A DNA stretch of 36,574 nucleotides. Origin: DASUBN01 sp964584665. GTDB lineage: Bacteria > Pseudomonadota > Gammaproteobacteria > Natronospirales > REEB76. Positions 22,610-30,759 of the stretch are shown in pieces (the stretch's first letter is position 1; every line of letters starts with the position of its first letter). The stretch is from positions 1 through 36,574 of the forward strand of contig CAZPAO010000022.1 of the NCBI GenBank assembly GCA_964584665.1. Reading direction: 5' to 3'. Below the pieces are notes generated by a model. The model saw only the letters and a list, made by a program, of their open reading frames with translations. It had not been told where the DNA came from and searched no databases. The position numbers and the translations under genes were made by a program.

Positions 22610-23788
22610 GTGAGTGCCGACGGTTCGCGACCGAAGGTCGGACTGGTGCTGCCGGGCGGCGGCGCCCGTGCCGCCTACCAGGTGGGGGTGCTGAAGGGCT
22701 TGGCCGAGATGCTGCCCCAGGACGCGCCTTTGCCCTTCTCGGTGATCTCCGGCACCTCTGCTGGTTCCATCAATGCCGCGCTCATCGCCAGCCATGCCCA
22801 GAACTTCCGCCACGGCGTCGCCTACCTCGACCACGTGTGGCGCGAGATCAAGAGCGAGAAGGTGTTCAAGACCGGGCCCCTGACCGCCCTCAAGACCAGT
22901 GCCCATTGGATCTTCACGCTGCTGTCCGGCGGCATGGACCGGCACAACCCCATCTCATTGCTGGACAACGCGCCGCTGCGCGAACTCTTGCGGGAGCACA
23001 TCGACTTCGCGCGCCTGGAGGAAGCCATCGACGCAGGCGCGCTGGATGCGCTGGCCATCACCGCTTCCGGTTACACCTCGGCCCGCTCCATCTCCTTCTA
23101 CCAGGGCAAGCGCGGGCTCGAACCCTGGCAGCGGGCGCGCCGTATCGGTCTGCCGGTGGAGATCACGCTCGACCACATCATGGCTTCGGTGGCGCTGCCG
23201 GTGATTTTCCCGGCCACGCGCATCGGTCGCGAGTATTTCGGCGACGGTTCCCTGCGCCAGTCCGCGCCCTTGAGCCCGGTGGTGCACCTCGGCGCCGAGA
23301 AGGTGCTGGTGATTGCACTGCGCAACGAACAGCCGAACCGCCTGCCCCTGGAAGAGGAGCCGGTGCCTTACCCATCCCTTGGCCAGATCGCGGGTTACCT
23401 GCTGGACACCCTGTTCATGGACAGCATCTACGGCGATCTGGAGCGCCTGCAGCGCATCAACAGCACCGTGAGCCGCATCCGCGCCCAGGAAGGCGAGCCC
23501 CAGCCCTTGAAGGTCATCGACACGCTGGTGATCACCCCCAGCGAGGACATCCGTGACATAGCCCAGCGGCACAAACGTGAGTTCCCCCGCAGCGTGCGCA
23601 TCCTGCTCAGGGGCGTGGGCGGCCTGCACCGCAGCGGCAGCCAGCTGCTGAGCTATCTCCTGTTCGAGGGCAAGTATTGCCGCGACCTCATCGATCTCGG
23701 CGTGCGTGACGCGCAGGCGCAGGGGGACAAGCTGCTGGAATTCATCGGGAGCCCGCCGGCGGAGCGCGAGACGCCCCCGGCAGCCTAG
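22610..23788 (+). CDS. Patatin-like phospholipase
   Basis: Predicted lipid acyl hydrolase of 392 residues with a serine-aspartate dyad. VGLVLPGGGARAAYQVGVLK (10-29) supplies the oxyanion glycine loop, S50 in GTSAGS is the nucleophile, and D212 in FGDGSLRQ is the catalytic aspartate. The last motif is DGS where many members have DGG or DGA. No signal peptide is seen, so it is probably cytoplasmic or membrane-peripheral. The GTG at 22610 is chosen because it precedes the conserved domain by nine residues. An in-frame GTG at 22514 would add a 32-residue stretch rich in Arg, Pro and Cys with no family resemblance. The ribosome site is weak, so the start is uncertain. Confidence 0.88.
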   Translation: MSADGSRPKVGLVLPGGGARAAYQVGVLKGLAEMLPQDAPLPFSVISGTSAGSINAALIASHAQNFRHGVAYLDHVWREIKSEKVFKTGPLTALKTSAHWIFTLLSGGMDRHNPISLLDNAPLRELLREHIDFARLEEAIDAGALDALAITASGYTSARSISFYQGKRGLEPWQRARRIGLPVEITLDHIMASVALPVIFPATRIGREYFGDGSLRQSAPLSPVVHLGAEKVLVIALRNEQPNRLPLEEEPVPYPSLGQIAGYLLDTLFMDSIYGDLERLQRINSTVSRIRAQEGEPQPLKVIDTLVITPSEDIRDIAQRHKREFPRSVRILLRGVGGLHRSGSQLLSYLLFEGKYCRDLIDLGVRDAQAQGDKLLEFIGSPPAERETPPAA

Positions 23789-23829
23789 TTCACTTCAGCC
23801 CGCTGTGGGTAAGCCGCGAAGCGGCGAAC

Positions 23830-23851
23830 GCCCCGCCAAGGAAGGCGGGGC
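23830..23851. terminator. Stem-loop between convergent patatin and rapZ genes
   Basis: GCCCCGCC pairs with GGCGGGGC around AAGGAA. A smaller GCCGC/GCGGC hairpin lies just upstream (23813-23825). There is no T-tract on either strand, so it is a possible weak or Rho-assisted terminator. Confidence 0.45.
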
Positions 23852-23884
23852 TGGGCATAGCACCAGGGACGGGTTGTGAATCGT

Positions 23885-24742
23885 TTACTTCAAGCCGTTA
23901 TGGCGAATCAGAATTTCACGGCCCTGCTGCTTGAAGTGCGCGGCCAGCCGCTCCACCACGTACACCGATCGATGGAAGCCGCCGGTGCAGCCGATGGAGA
24001 CCGTGAGGTACTGCCGGTTGGACGACTCGAACTTCGGTATCCAGAACTCCAGGAAGCTTTCGATGTCGCTGATGAAACGGCGCACCAGTTCGTGGCTGTC
24101 GAGGTATTTGGCGACCGCCAGGTCCTGGCCCGAGAGCATGCGCAGGGTGGGTTCCCAATAAGGGTTGGGCAGGCCGCGGGCATCGAACACGAAGTCCGAG
24201 TCACCCGGGATGCCATGGCGGAAACCGAAGGATTGGAACAGCAGCGAGAGTGACTGGCGTTCTTCCCGGTGGATGCGCGCCCGCACCAGCTCGCGCAACT
24301 CATGCACCGAGGTGCGGGAACTGTCCAGCACCATGTCTGCCTCGTCCGCCAGCGGACCCAGCAGCTCTCGCTCCGCATGGATGGCGTCCTTGAGGGCGCG
24401 GCCGTCACCCGCCAGGGGGTGAGGGCGATGGCTCTCGCTGTAGCGCTTCAGCAGCACCGCTTCCTCGGCGTGCAGGAACACGATCTCGCATTCGATGCCC
24501 TCGGCCTTCAGTTTCTTGACGGTCTGGGGGACGGAACGGATGTCTTCCTGCCGGTTGCGCGCGTCGATGCCCACGGCCATGCGCTGGTAGGCAGGGTCGC
24601 CGGTGAGCAGGGTCTCGCGCACGAAACTCTGCAGGTGGCCGGCCGGGATGTTGTCCACGCAGTAGTACCCCAGGTCCTCCAGCATGTGGAGGGCCACGGA
24701 CTTGCCGGAACCGGAGAGGCCGCTGAGGATGATCAGGCGCAT
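23885..24742 (-). CDS. rapZ: RNase adapter/nucleotide-binding protein RapZ (YvcJ family)
   Basis: P-loop protein of 285 residues. In E. coli, RapZ presents the sRNA GlmZ to RNase E and so controls glucosamine-6-phosphate synthase; elsewhere the role is less clear. The Walker A motif LSGLSGSGKS is at about residues 6-15. MLEDLGYYCVDNIPAG, FQSFGFRHGIP, DARGLPNPYW and LTVSIGCTGGFHRSVY are all intact. The protein ends EILIRHNGLK and lacks the basic KRK tail E. coli uses for sRNA binding. In relatives ptsN (and hprK or npr) lie between hpf and rapZ; here only 121 bp separate them and a terminator sits in between. Confidence 0.96.
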   Translation of the reverse strand: MRLIILSGLSGSGKSVALHMLEDLGYYCVDNIPAGHLQSFVRETLLTGDPAYQRMAVGIDARNRQEDIRSVPQTVKKLKAEGIECEIVFLHAEEAVLLKRYSESHRPHPLAGDGRALKDAIHAERELLGPLADEADMVLDSSRTSVHELRELVRARIHREERQSLSLLFQSFGFRHGIPGDSDFVFDARGLPNPYWEPTLRMLSGQDLAVAKYLDSHELVRRFISDIESFLEFWIPKFESSNRQYLTVSIGCTGGFHRSVYVVERLAAHFKQQGREILIRHNGLK

Positions 24743-24803
24743 CGTCAGATTCTATACGTTTTGGCCGGGTTTGGTCGTGCCTGGGTCACATCTCGCCGGG
24801 CAC

Positions 24804-24833
24804 AAAAAAGCGGCGTGATTCCCATCACGCCGC
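24804..24833 (-). terminator. Intrinsic terminator downstream of hpf
   Basis: On the minus strand GCGGCGTGAT pairs with ATCACGCCGC around a 4-nt loop, then TTTTTT follows. A textbook Rho-independent terminator about 30 nt after the hpf stop. It separates rapZ from the rpoN-hpf transcript, so rapZ needs read-through or its own promoter in the ~60 bp before its start. Confidence 0.93.
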
Positions 24834-24863
24834 CAGGTCCCAACGTCAGGGATTAGGGGTGGT

Positions 24864-25187
24864 TCAGGTCACGGCGGCGTTGCGCACGGAGTTCCGGTCA
24901 CCATGGCCGGAGAGTTTCTCCTTGTGCTTCTTCACCTGCCGGTCGAGCTTGTCCACCAGGCAGTCGATGGCGGCGTACATGTCCTCCTCGACGGCGTCGG
25001 CGAACAGCTTGGCGCGGCTCACGTTCAGGGTGGCCTCGGCCTTGTGTTCAAGCTTGGATACGGTCAACACCACGTGGACACCGGTGACGTGGTCGAAATG
25101 CCGCTCCAGTCGTTCGAACTTGTTCTGCACGTAGGTGCGGAGCGTGTCGTTGATGTCGACATGGTGTCCAGTCAGATCTAGCTTCAT
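24864..25187 (-). CDS. hpf: Ribosome hibernation-promoting factor, short form
   Basis: Binds the 30S decoding region in stationary phase and helps form inactive 100S ribosomes. The 107-residue protein is the short HPF/YfiA type, without the C-terminal dimerisation domain of long HPF. It begins MKLDLTGHHVDINDTLRTYV. HFDHVTGVHVVLTV and the basic DKLDRQVKKHKEKL follow, as in the family. AGGAGAGAG precedes the ATG. It lies 42 bp downstream of rpoN, the classic sigma-54 neighbour order. Confidence 0.95.
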   Translation of the reverse strand: MKLDLTGHHVDINDTLRTYVQNKFERLERHFDHVTGVHVVLTVSKLEHKAEATLNVSRAKLFADAVEEDMYAAIDCLVDKLDRQVKKHKEKLSGHGDRNSVRNAAVT

Positions 25188-25229
25188 GTGTCTCTCTCCT
25201 CTGTCTTGCTCTTCTGCGTTAAGTCGGAG

Positions 25230-26648
25230 TCACCTCGTGTTGTCGAGGCGCTTGCGCTCGTGGGCGGGGGGTATGGTCAGGGCCTCACGGTATTTGGCCA
25301 CCGTGCGGCGGGCCACCTGCACCCCGCGGCTCAGGAGTTCTTTGGTGATGTGGTTGTCGCTCAGGGGCGCGCGCGGATCCTCCTGCGCGACCAGCTTCTT
25401 GATCATGGCCCGGATGGCCGTGCCGGAGAATGCGCTCCCGTCGTCGGTCGGCAGCTCGCTGGAGAAGAAATGCCGGAAGGCGAGGGTGCCGCGCGGCGTG
25501 GACATGTGCTTGTTGGCCACCACCCGCGAGACGGTGGACTCATGCAGTTCCAGCTCCGCCGCCAGGTCCTTCATCAGCAACGGCTGCATGGCTTCGTCGC
25601 CACGCTCCAGGAAACCACCCTGCTTGCGCACGATGCTCTGGGCCACCCTGAGCAGGGTCTCGTTGCGCATGCGGATGCTGCGCACCAGCCAGCGTGCTTC
25701 CTGCAGTTGCTGCGCGAGGTCGCCGGCCGCGGAGCCGCGGCGCAGTGCCGCCGCATAGGCCGCATTGACACGGATGCGCGGCACCGCCTCGGGGTTGAGT
25801 TCCACGAACCAGCCGCTGCCGCGGCGGCTTACCAGCACGTCCGGTACCACGTAGTCCACCGGGTTGCCGGCGATGGCGGCGCCTGGACGGGGGTTGAGGG
25901 CGAGTATGAGTTCCAGCGCCGCGTCCATCTGTGCGCGGTCCACGCTGAGCAGGCGGCAGAGGCGCTCGTGCTCGCGGGCGGCGAGGGTCTCCAAGTGGCT
26001 GCTGACGAGGGCGGTGGCGAGCCCGTGGGCCGGATCGCTCTTGTCGGCCTGCTTGAGTTGCAAGAGCAGGCATTCCTTGAGGTCGCGGGCGGCGATGCCC
26101 GGCGGATCGAAGGCCTGGATCCGGTGCAGCACTGCGTACATCTCGTCCGCCTCGGGGGCTGCGTCGCTGTCCGCGAGGGACTGGCGGATCTCCTCCAGGG
26201 GCTCCGTGAGATAGCCGTCGTCGTTGAGGGAGTCGATGATGGCGGCGCCTATGCCGGCGTCGCGGGCGCTCATGCGCGCCAGTTCCAGCTGCCACAGGAG
26301 GTATTCCCGCAGGCTCTGGCCGCCGCTCTCGGAGGCTTCGGCGGCGGTGACGTCGTCACCCCAGCTGCTGTCCGAGACCCCGCCGTCCGACAGGCTGCCA
26401 TCGGCGCTGTCCCAGTCCACCGCGGGCTCGGCAGCCTGGCGCACCACCACACCGTCATCCGGGGCGGGGGGCGGGAGGGTGCCTTCCTCTTCCTCCTCGC
26501 CGCGCTCCAAGAGCACGTTGCCCTCCAGGGCCTCGCGCACCTTGGCGGAGAGTTCCACGGCGGAGAGCTGCAGGAGGCCCAAGGCTTGGCGCAGCTCGGG
26601 GGTGAGACTGAGTCTTTGGCTCTGACGCAGGGCGAGGGTCGGCTTCAC
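25230..26648 (-). CDS. rpoN: RNA polymerase sigma-54 factor
   Basis: Alternative sigma factor that recognises -24/-12 promoters and needs AAA+ enhancer-binding activators. The 472-residue protein has region I at the N-terminus (LALRQSQRLSLTPELRQALG), an acidic region II (about 50-110), and the core-binding region. The DNA-binding HTH and the RpoN box ARRTVAKYRE (446-455) lie near the C-terminus. It lies downstream of lptB across a 226-bp gap with two hairpins and a possible promoter. No -24/-12 site was confidently seen in the window. Confidence 0.97.
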   Translation of the reverse strand: MKPTLALRQSQRLSLTPELRQALGLLQLSAVELSAKVREALEGNVLLERGEEEEEGTLPPPAPDDGVVVRQAAEPAVDWDSADGSLSDGGVSDSSWGDDVTAAEASESGGQSLREYLLWQLELARMSARDAGIGAAIIDSLNDDGYLTEPLEEIRQSLADSDAAPEADEMYAVLHRIQAFDPPGIAARDLKECLLLQLKQADKSDPAHGLATALVSSHLETLAAREHERLCRLLSVDRAQMDAALELILALNPRPGAAIAGNPVDYVVPDVLVSRRGSGWFVELNPEAVPRIRVNAAYAAALRRGSAAGDLAQQLQEARWLVRSIRMRNETLLRVAQSIVRKQGGFLERGDEAMQPLLMKDLAAELELHESTVSRVVANKHMSTPRGTLAFRHFFSSELPTDDGSAFSGTAIRAMIKKLVAQEDPRAPLSDNHITKELLSRGVQVARRTVAKYREALTIPPAHERKRLDNTR

Positions 26649-26698
26649 GCGACAGAAATCCTCTTTCCATCAAGCGCTTGGACCCCATCTGCACCGAC

Positions 26699-26719
26699 CC
26701 CCCCGATTCGAGAGGGGGG
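26699..26719. other. Stem-loop in the rpoN leader
   Basis: A run of C (26699-26704) pairs with a run of G (26714-26719) around a 9-nt loop, about 50 nt upstream of the rpoN start on the minus strand. It may affect rpoN mRNA stability or translation. Confidence 0.35.
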
Positions 26720-26779
26720 CGAAGACACTACCCGCCCCATGCTTGGGGGGGTGCAAAGACGTCGACGGACCATGATTAA

Positions 26780-26785
26780 GTTATA
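26780..26785 (-). promoter_or_regulatory. Candidate -10 of an rpoN promoter
   Basis: Minus-strand TATAAC in an AT-rich patch 132 nt upstream of the rpoN start; the -35 region is poor. It would let rpoN be transcribed independently of the lpt genes. Confidence 0.28.
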
Positions 26786-26822
26786 GCCGAAAAATAAGGT
26801 TGGACCAGTCTTGACGGAAGCG

Positions 26823-26858
26823 GCGGCAGGCGAGGATGCTGGTCGGAGCACCTGCCGC
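26823..26858 (-). terminator. Bulged stem-loop after lptB
   Basis: GCGGCAGG and CCTGCCGC pair, with an inner TGCT/AGCA pair and a one-sided bulge, 17 nt after the lptB stop. No U-tract follows on the minus strand, so it is an attenuator or 3'-end stabiliser rather than a clear terminator. Confidence 0.4.
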
Positions 26859-26874
26859 TGCACACGGGCTCTCT

Positions 26875-27596
<722 letters not shown>

Positions 27597-27600
<4 letters not shown>

Positions 27601-28319
27601 GGGGGCGGGGTCCCTGTCTCGGTGGCGGCGGCCGGTGCCGGCCGCGTGGATGTGTTGGGCGCGAAGCGCTTGGCGGCGCCGGGCTTCCTGGGCTGCGCGC
27701 CGGCGGGGCGCTGCGCGGTGGCCGCTCCCGGCGCGGTGCTCGGCGGCGGTACCTGGGTCTTGGGCGGGAAGGTGATGTGCACCCGGTCCTGGTCGTCGCC
27801 GGCCTTGGCGATGACGCGCTGCGTGTCGGTGTTGTAGCGGATATGGTCCGCGGTCATGAGCCGCTCGCCGGGCGTCTCGCCCTTGACGTGGCCTTTGGTG
27901 ATGTTCTGGTACACCTGCTGGGTCAGCTTGGCGTTGGTGATGAGCAGGATCTCGTTCTTGGAGGCGTCGTAGGTGATCTCCAGCGCCTGACCGTGCATCG
28001 GCTCGCCGTCATCCGGCTGCTGCACGAAGGTGGCGGGGCTGCCGTTCACGTCGGCGGTATCGAGTTCGTTGTTGACCACGTGCAGCACCGCCTTGTCGGC
28101 CGTGAGCACGATGCTGCCCTGGACGATGACCACGTGGCCGGTGTAGACGCCGGTGCCGTTGTTGTTGTTCTTGGGGTCACTGCGGAAATCGCCGTGGTCC
28201 GCATTCACGTTGATGGGTTGGTTCTTGTCGGTGCTGAGCGCGCGCGCGCCGCCCGCGGCCAGCAGGCCGAGCACGGCGGCGGACAGGGCCGCGAGTCTAA
28301 TGCTTGTGGGCCGGTACAT
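27597..28319 (-). CDS. lptA: Periplasmic LPS-bridge protein with Pro/Ala-rich tail
   Basis: Periplasmic beta-jellyroll protein that links LptC to LptD so LPS can cross the periplasm. The 240-residue protein has a signal peptide (LAALSAAVLGLLAAGGARA, to about residue 27). One OstA/LptA domain follows (about 35-175), with QPINVNADHGDF, YTGHVVIVQGSIVLTADKA and the expected late DHIRYNTDTQRV. A Pro/Ala-rich low-complexity tail of about 55 residues follows and is longer than in E. coli. It overlaps lptC by 23 bp and lptB by 4 bp. Confidence 0.92.
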
Positions 28320-28881
28320 AGAAACCCTTAACGTCGGTCCGTAGGACCATGCGGTCGTCCTGCATGTAGCCGTCCATGCCGATGCCGTGCATGTGGCTCA
28401 CGCCCTTCACCATGCTGACCGGGTCGTCGGTGGTGGCGATGTTGGTCTGCAGGTCTACTTTCAGGTGGTCGGTGTCGATGACGAGCGGCGGGCCGCCGTT
28501 ATTGTCCTGGTGGGTCATCTTGACGTGGCCATCCAGGTAAACGAGGTTGCCGCCGCTCGGTTCCAGGCCATGGTCCGCCTCGGCGTACCAGGGCTGGCCC
28601 TGCTTGGTGAAATAGCGCATGCGGGGCAGGAATACCTCGACGCTGTCGTCATCCGGGTGGTGGATGATGTGCGGCGCCTTCAGCTCGGAGATGGGCTTGC
28701 CCTTCGGGTCCAGGCTGGTCACGGTGGCTTCGTTGAAGTAATAGTCCGGCACGTGGGTCTTGGGGCGCTCCGCCTGCAGGCCCTCGAGTTCGGTCTCGCG
28801 CAGGAGCCACACGCTGCCCACGGCCACGCCCACCAGGAACAATATCAGCAGGGGCACCTTGAGGTTCAGTTCCAGCGTCAT
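28297..28881 (-). CDS. lptC: LPS export protein LptC
   Basis: Single-pass inner-membrane protein that hands LPS from LptB2FG to LptA. It has 194 residues. The N-terminal helix is about residues 9-26 (LLILFLVGVAVGSVWLL) and the rest is a periplasmic LptC/YrbK beta-jellyroll: PDYYFNEATVTSLDPKG, LKAPHIIHHPDDDSVEVF and LVYLDGHVKM. The start overlaps the kdsC stop by 4 bp (ATGA). The sequence is divergent, as usual for LptC, but the position is decisive. Confidence 0.92.
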   Translation of the reverse strand: MTLELNLKVPLLILFLVGVAVGSVWLLRETELEGLQAERPKTHVPDYYFNEATVTSLDPKGKPISELKAPHIIHHPDDDSVEVFLPRMRYFTKQGQPWYAEADHGLEPSGGNLVYLDGHVKMTHQDNNGGPPLVIDTDHLKVDLQTNIATTDDPVSMVKGVSHMHGIGMDGYMQDDRMVLRTDVKGFYVPAHKH

Positions 28882-29372
28882 GTCTTGCCCTGCGCCTGCA
28901 TGATGAGGTCGCAGACCTCGCGCACCGCGCCGCGCCCGCCGTGGGCTGACGTGACGTGGTGGGCCGCCTGCTTCACCGCCGGCAGGGCATTGGATACCGC
29001 CACCGCAAGGCCGACCCGTTGCAGCAGCGGCAGGTCCGGCAGGTCATCGCCCACGTGGGCGGTCTGCTCGGGCGTGATGTCCAGCTTATTCAGCAGCCGC
29101 TCCAGGATGGGGAGCTTGTCCTCGTCGCCCTGGAACACGTGGGCGATGCCGAGGTCGTGCATGCGGCGCGTCACGGCCGCCGAGTCGCGGCCGGAGATCA
29201 CCGCCGCCGCCACGCCGCTCTTCAGCAGGCGCTTCACGCCCTGGCCGTCCTGCACGTTGAAGACCTTGAGTTCCTCGCCGCCGGCGCCGTAATAGAGGCT
29301 GCCGTCCGTGAACACGCCGTCCACGTCGAAGACCACCAGGCGCACCCGCGCCGCTCTTTCCTTCATGTCCAT
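28878..29372 (-). CDS. kdsC: 3-deoxy-D-manno-octulosonate 8-phosphate phosphatase
   Basis: HAD-superfamily phosphatase that frees Kdo from Kdo-8-phosphate for LPS inner core synthesis. The 164-residue protein is the usual capless C0-type HAD. Motif I is VVFDVDGVFTDGSLYY with D16 and D18, motif II is the Ser/Arg of AAVISGRDSAAV, and motif III is HVGDDLPDLPLL. The ATG abuts the kdsD stop with no spacing; an alternative ATG two codons in is possible. It lies between kdsD and lptC, the conserved order. Confidence 0.96.
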   Translation of the reverse strand: MDMKERAARVRLVVFDVDGVFTDGSLYYGAGGEELKVFNVQDGQGVKRLLKSGVAAAVISGRDSAAVTRRMHDLGIAHVFQGDEDKLPILERLLNKLDITPEQTAHVGDDLPDLPLLQRVGLAVAVSNALPAVKQAAHHVTSAHGGRGAVREVCDLIMQAQGKT

Positions 29373-30350
29373 CTAGACGATGCCCGCCCTTAGCAAGTCA
29401 TGCATGTTGAGGGCGCCGACGAGCTTCTTGTCCTTGTCCACCACTAGCAGGCCGTTGAACTTGCGGCTCTCCAATATATGCAAGGCCTCGCCGGCCAGCA
29501 TGTCGGGGGCGGCGGTGGTGCAGTCGCGGGTCATGACCTCGTCGATCCTGGCCTTGTGCACGTCCACCTGCTTGTCCAGGGTGCGGCGCAGGTCGCCGTC
29601 GGTGTAGATGCCGGCGACCTTACCCTCAGCGTCCAGGATGGCGGTCATGCCGAGGCCCTTGCGGGTCATCTCGACGAGCGCCTGGCTCAAGGAGGTGCCG
29701 AGCGGCACCGCGGGGATGCGCTCACCCTTGTGCATGATGTCTTCGACCCGGAGCAGCAGGCGCCGGCCGAGGCTGCCGCCCGGATGGGAGCGGGCGAAGT
29801 CCTCATGGGTGAAGCCGCGCGACGAGAGCACGGCCATGGCCAGCGCATCACCCATGGCGAGCGCGGCGGTGGTGCTGGCGGTGGGGGCGAGGTTCAGGGG
29901 GTCCGCTTCCCGCGCCACGCTCACGTCCAGGTGCACGTCGGCGGTCCTGGCGAGGCTGGAGTCGGGCTTGCCGGTGAGCGCGATGAGCTTCACCCCGAGG
30001 CGCTTGATGAGCGGCAGGATCGTGACCAGCTCGGAAGTCTCGCCGGAGTTGGACAGTGCCAGCACCAGGTCCTCGCCGGTGATCATGCCGAGGTCGCCGT
30101 GGCTCGCTTCGCCCGGATGCACGAAGAAGGCCGGCGTGCCGGTGGAGGCGAGGGTGGCGGCGATCTTGTTGGCCACATGGCCGCTCTTGCCCATGCCGGT
30201 CACCACCACGCGGCCGCGGCAGGCGAGCAGGAGGCGGCAGGCCTCCGTGAACTTGCCGTCCAGGCGCGGGATGAGTGCGGTGATGGCGCCGGCCTCGGTC
30301 TCGAGGACCTCGCGGGCCAGCTTGGTAAGGGCGGTGGAATCCGCTGTCAT
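29373..30350 (-). CDS. kdsD: Arabinose-5-phosphate isomerase
   Basis: Converts ribulose 5-phosphate to arabinose 5-phosphate, the first committed step to Kdo. From the chosen start the protein has 325 residues: an SIS sugar-isomerase domain (about 35-180) and a C-terminal CBS pair (205-325). The SIS domain shows VVVTGMGKSGHVANKIAATL, the phosphate loop ALSNSGETSE and FARSHPGGSLG, which contains the catalytic histidine. The ATG at 30350 is preferred because it gives the usual length. The in-frame ATG at 30389 lies within a candidate -10 (TATCAT, 30388-30393), and longer forms have no family resemblance. It is divergent from ibaG. Confidence 0.95.
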   Translation of the reverse strand: MTADSTALTKLAREVLETEAGAITALIPRLDGKFTEACRLLLACRGRVVVTGMGKSGHVANKIAATLASTGTPAFFVHPGEASHGDLGMITGEDLVLALSNSGETSELVTILPLIKRLGVKLIALTGKPDSSLARTADVHLDVSVAREADPLNLAPTASTTAALAMGDALAMAVLSSRGFTHEDFARSHPGGSLGRRLLLRVEDIMHKGERIPAVPLGTSLSQALVEMTRKGLGMTAILDAEGKVAGIYTDGDLRRTLDKQVDVHKARIDEVMTRDCTTAAPDMLAGEALHILESRKFNGLLVVDKDKKLVGALNMHDLLRAGIV

Positions 30351-30493
30351 GGCTGTCGAAGGGGCCTTGCTGTCACGGGGTCCCGTCATGATACACGCTG
30401 GCGCCGCCGCCCCGGGCCGCCGTTCCGGCCCGGCCGCGGTTTCGAGTATCATTTCCGCTCCCGACGCGCCGTCGGGCCGCTCCCGAGACGCCC

Positions 30494-30736
30494 TTGAGCC
30501 CCGCCGAAGTCAGAGACCTCATCCAGCAAGGCTTGCCCTCGGCGAAGGTCGAGGTCAGCGGCGAGGACCACACCCATTTCGAGGCGCTGGTGGTCTCCCC
30601 CGATTTCGCGGGCAAGCGCCCGCTGGCCCGGCACCAGATGGTCTATGCGACCCTCGGCCCCCGCATGGGCCGCGAGATCCATGCCCTCTCGCTGCGCACC
30701 CTCACCCCGGAAGAACACCAGAAGCAGGCCGGCTGA
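30494..30736 (+). CDS. ibaG: BolA-family protein, IbaG/YrbA type
   Basis: Small BolA-like protein of 80 residues, about the length of E. coli IbaG. The family partners with monothiol glutaredoxins in iron-sulfur handling and acid response. SPAEVRDLIQQGLPSAKVEV, DHTHFEALVVSPDFAGKRPL and HQMVYATLG match, and REIHALSLRTLTPEE gives the C-terminal helix and strand. The start is TTG at 30494; no ATG or GTG gives a complete domain. It is 23 bp upstream of murA, as in E. coli and many relatives. Confidence 0.92.
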   Translation: MSPAEVRDLIQQGLPSAKVEVSGEDHTHFEALVVSPDFAGKRPLARHQMVYATLGPRMGREIHALSLRTLTPEEHQKQAG

Positions 30737-30759
30737 CGCCTCCTATATAAGGAAGACCC

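Noticed and set aside
24743..24863. A hidden ptsN between hpf and rapZ
   Set aside because: Only 121 bp are available, and they contain the hpf terminator and the rapZ leader; ptsN needs about 450 bp.
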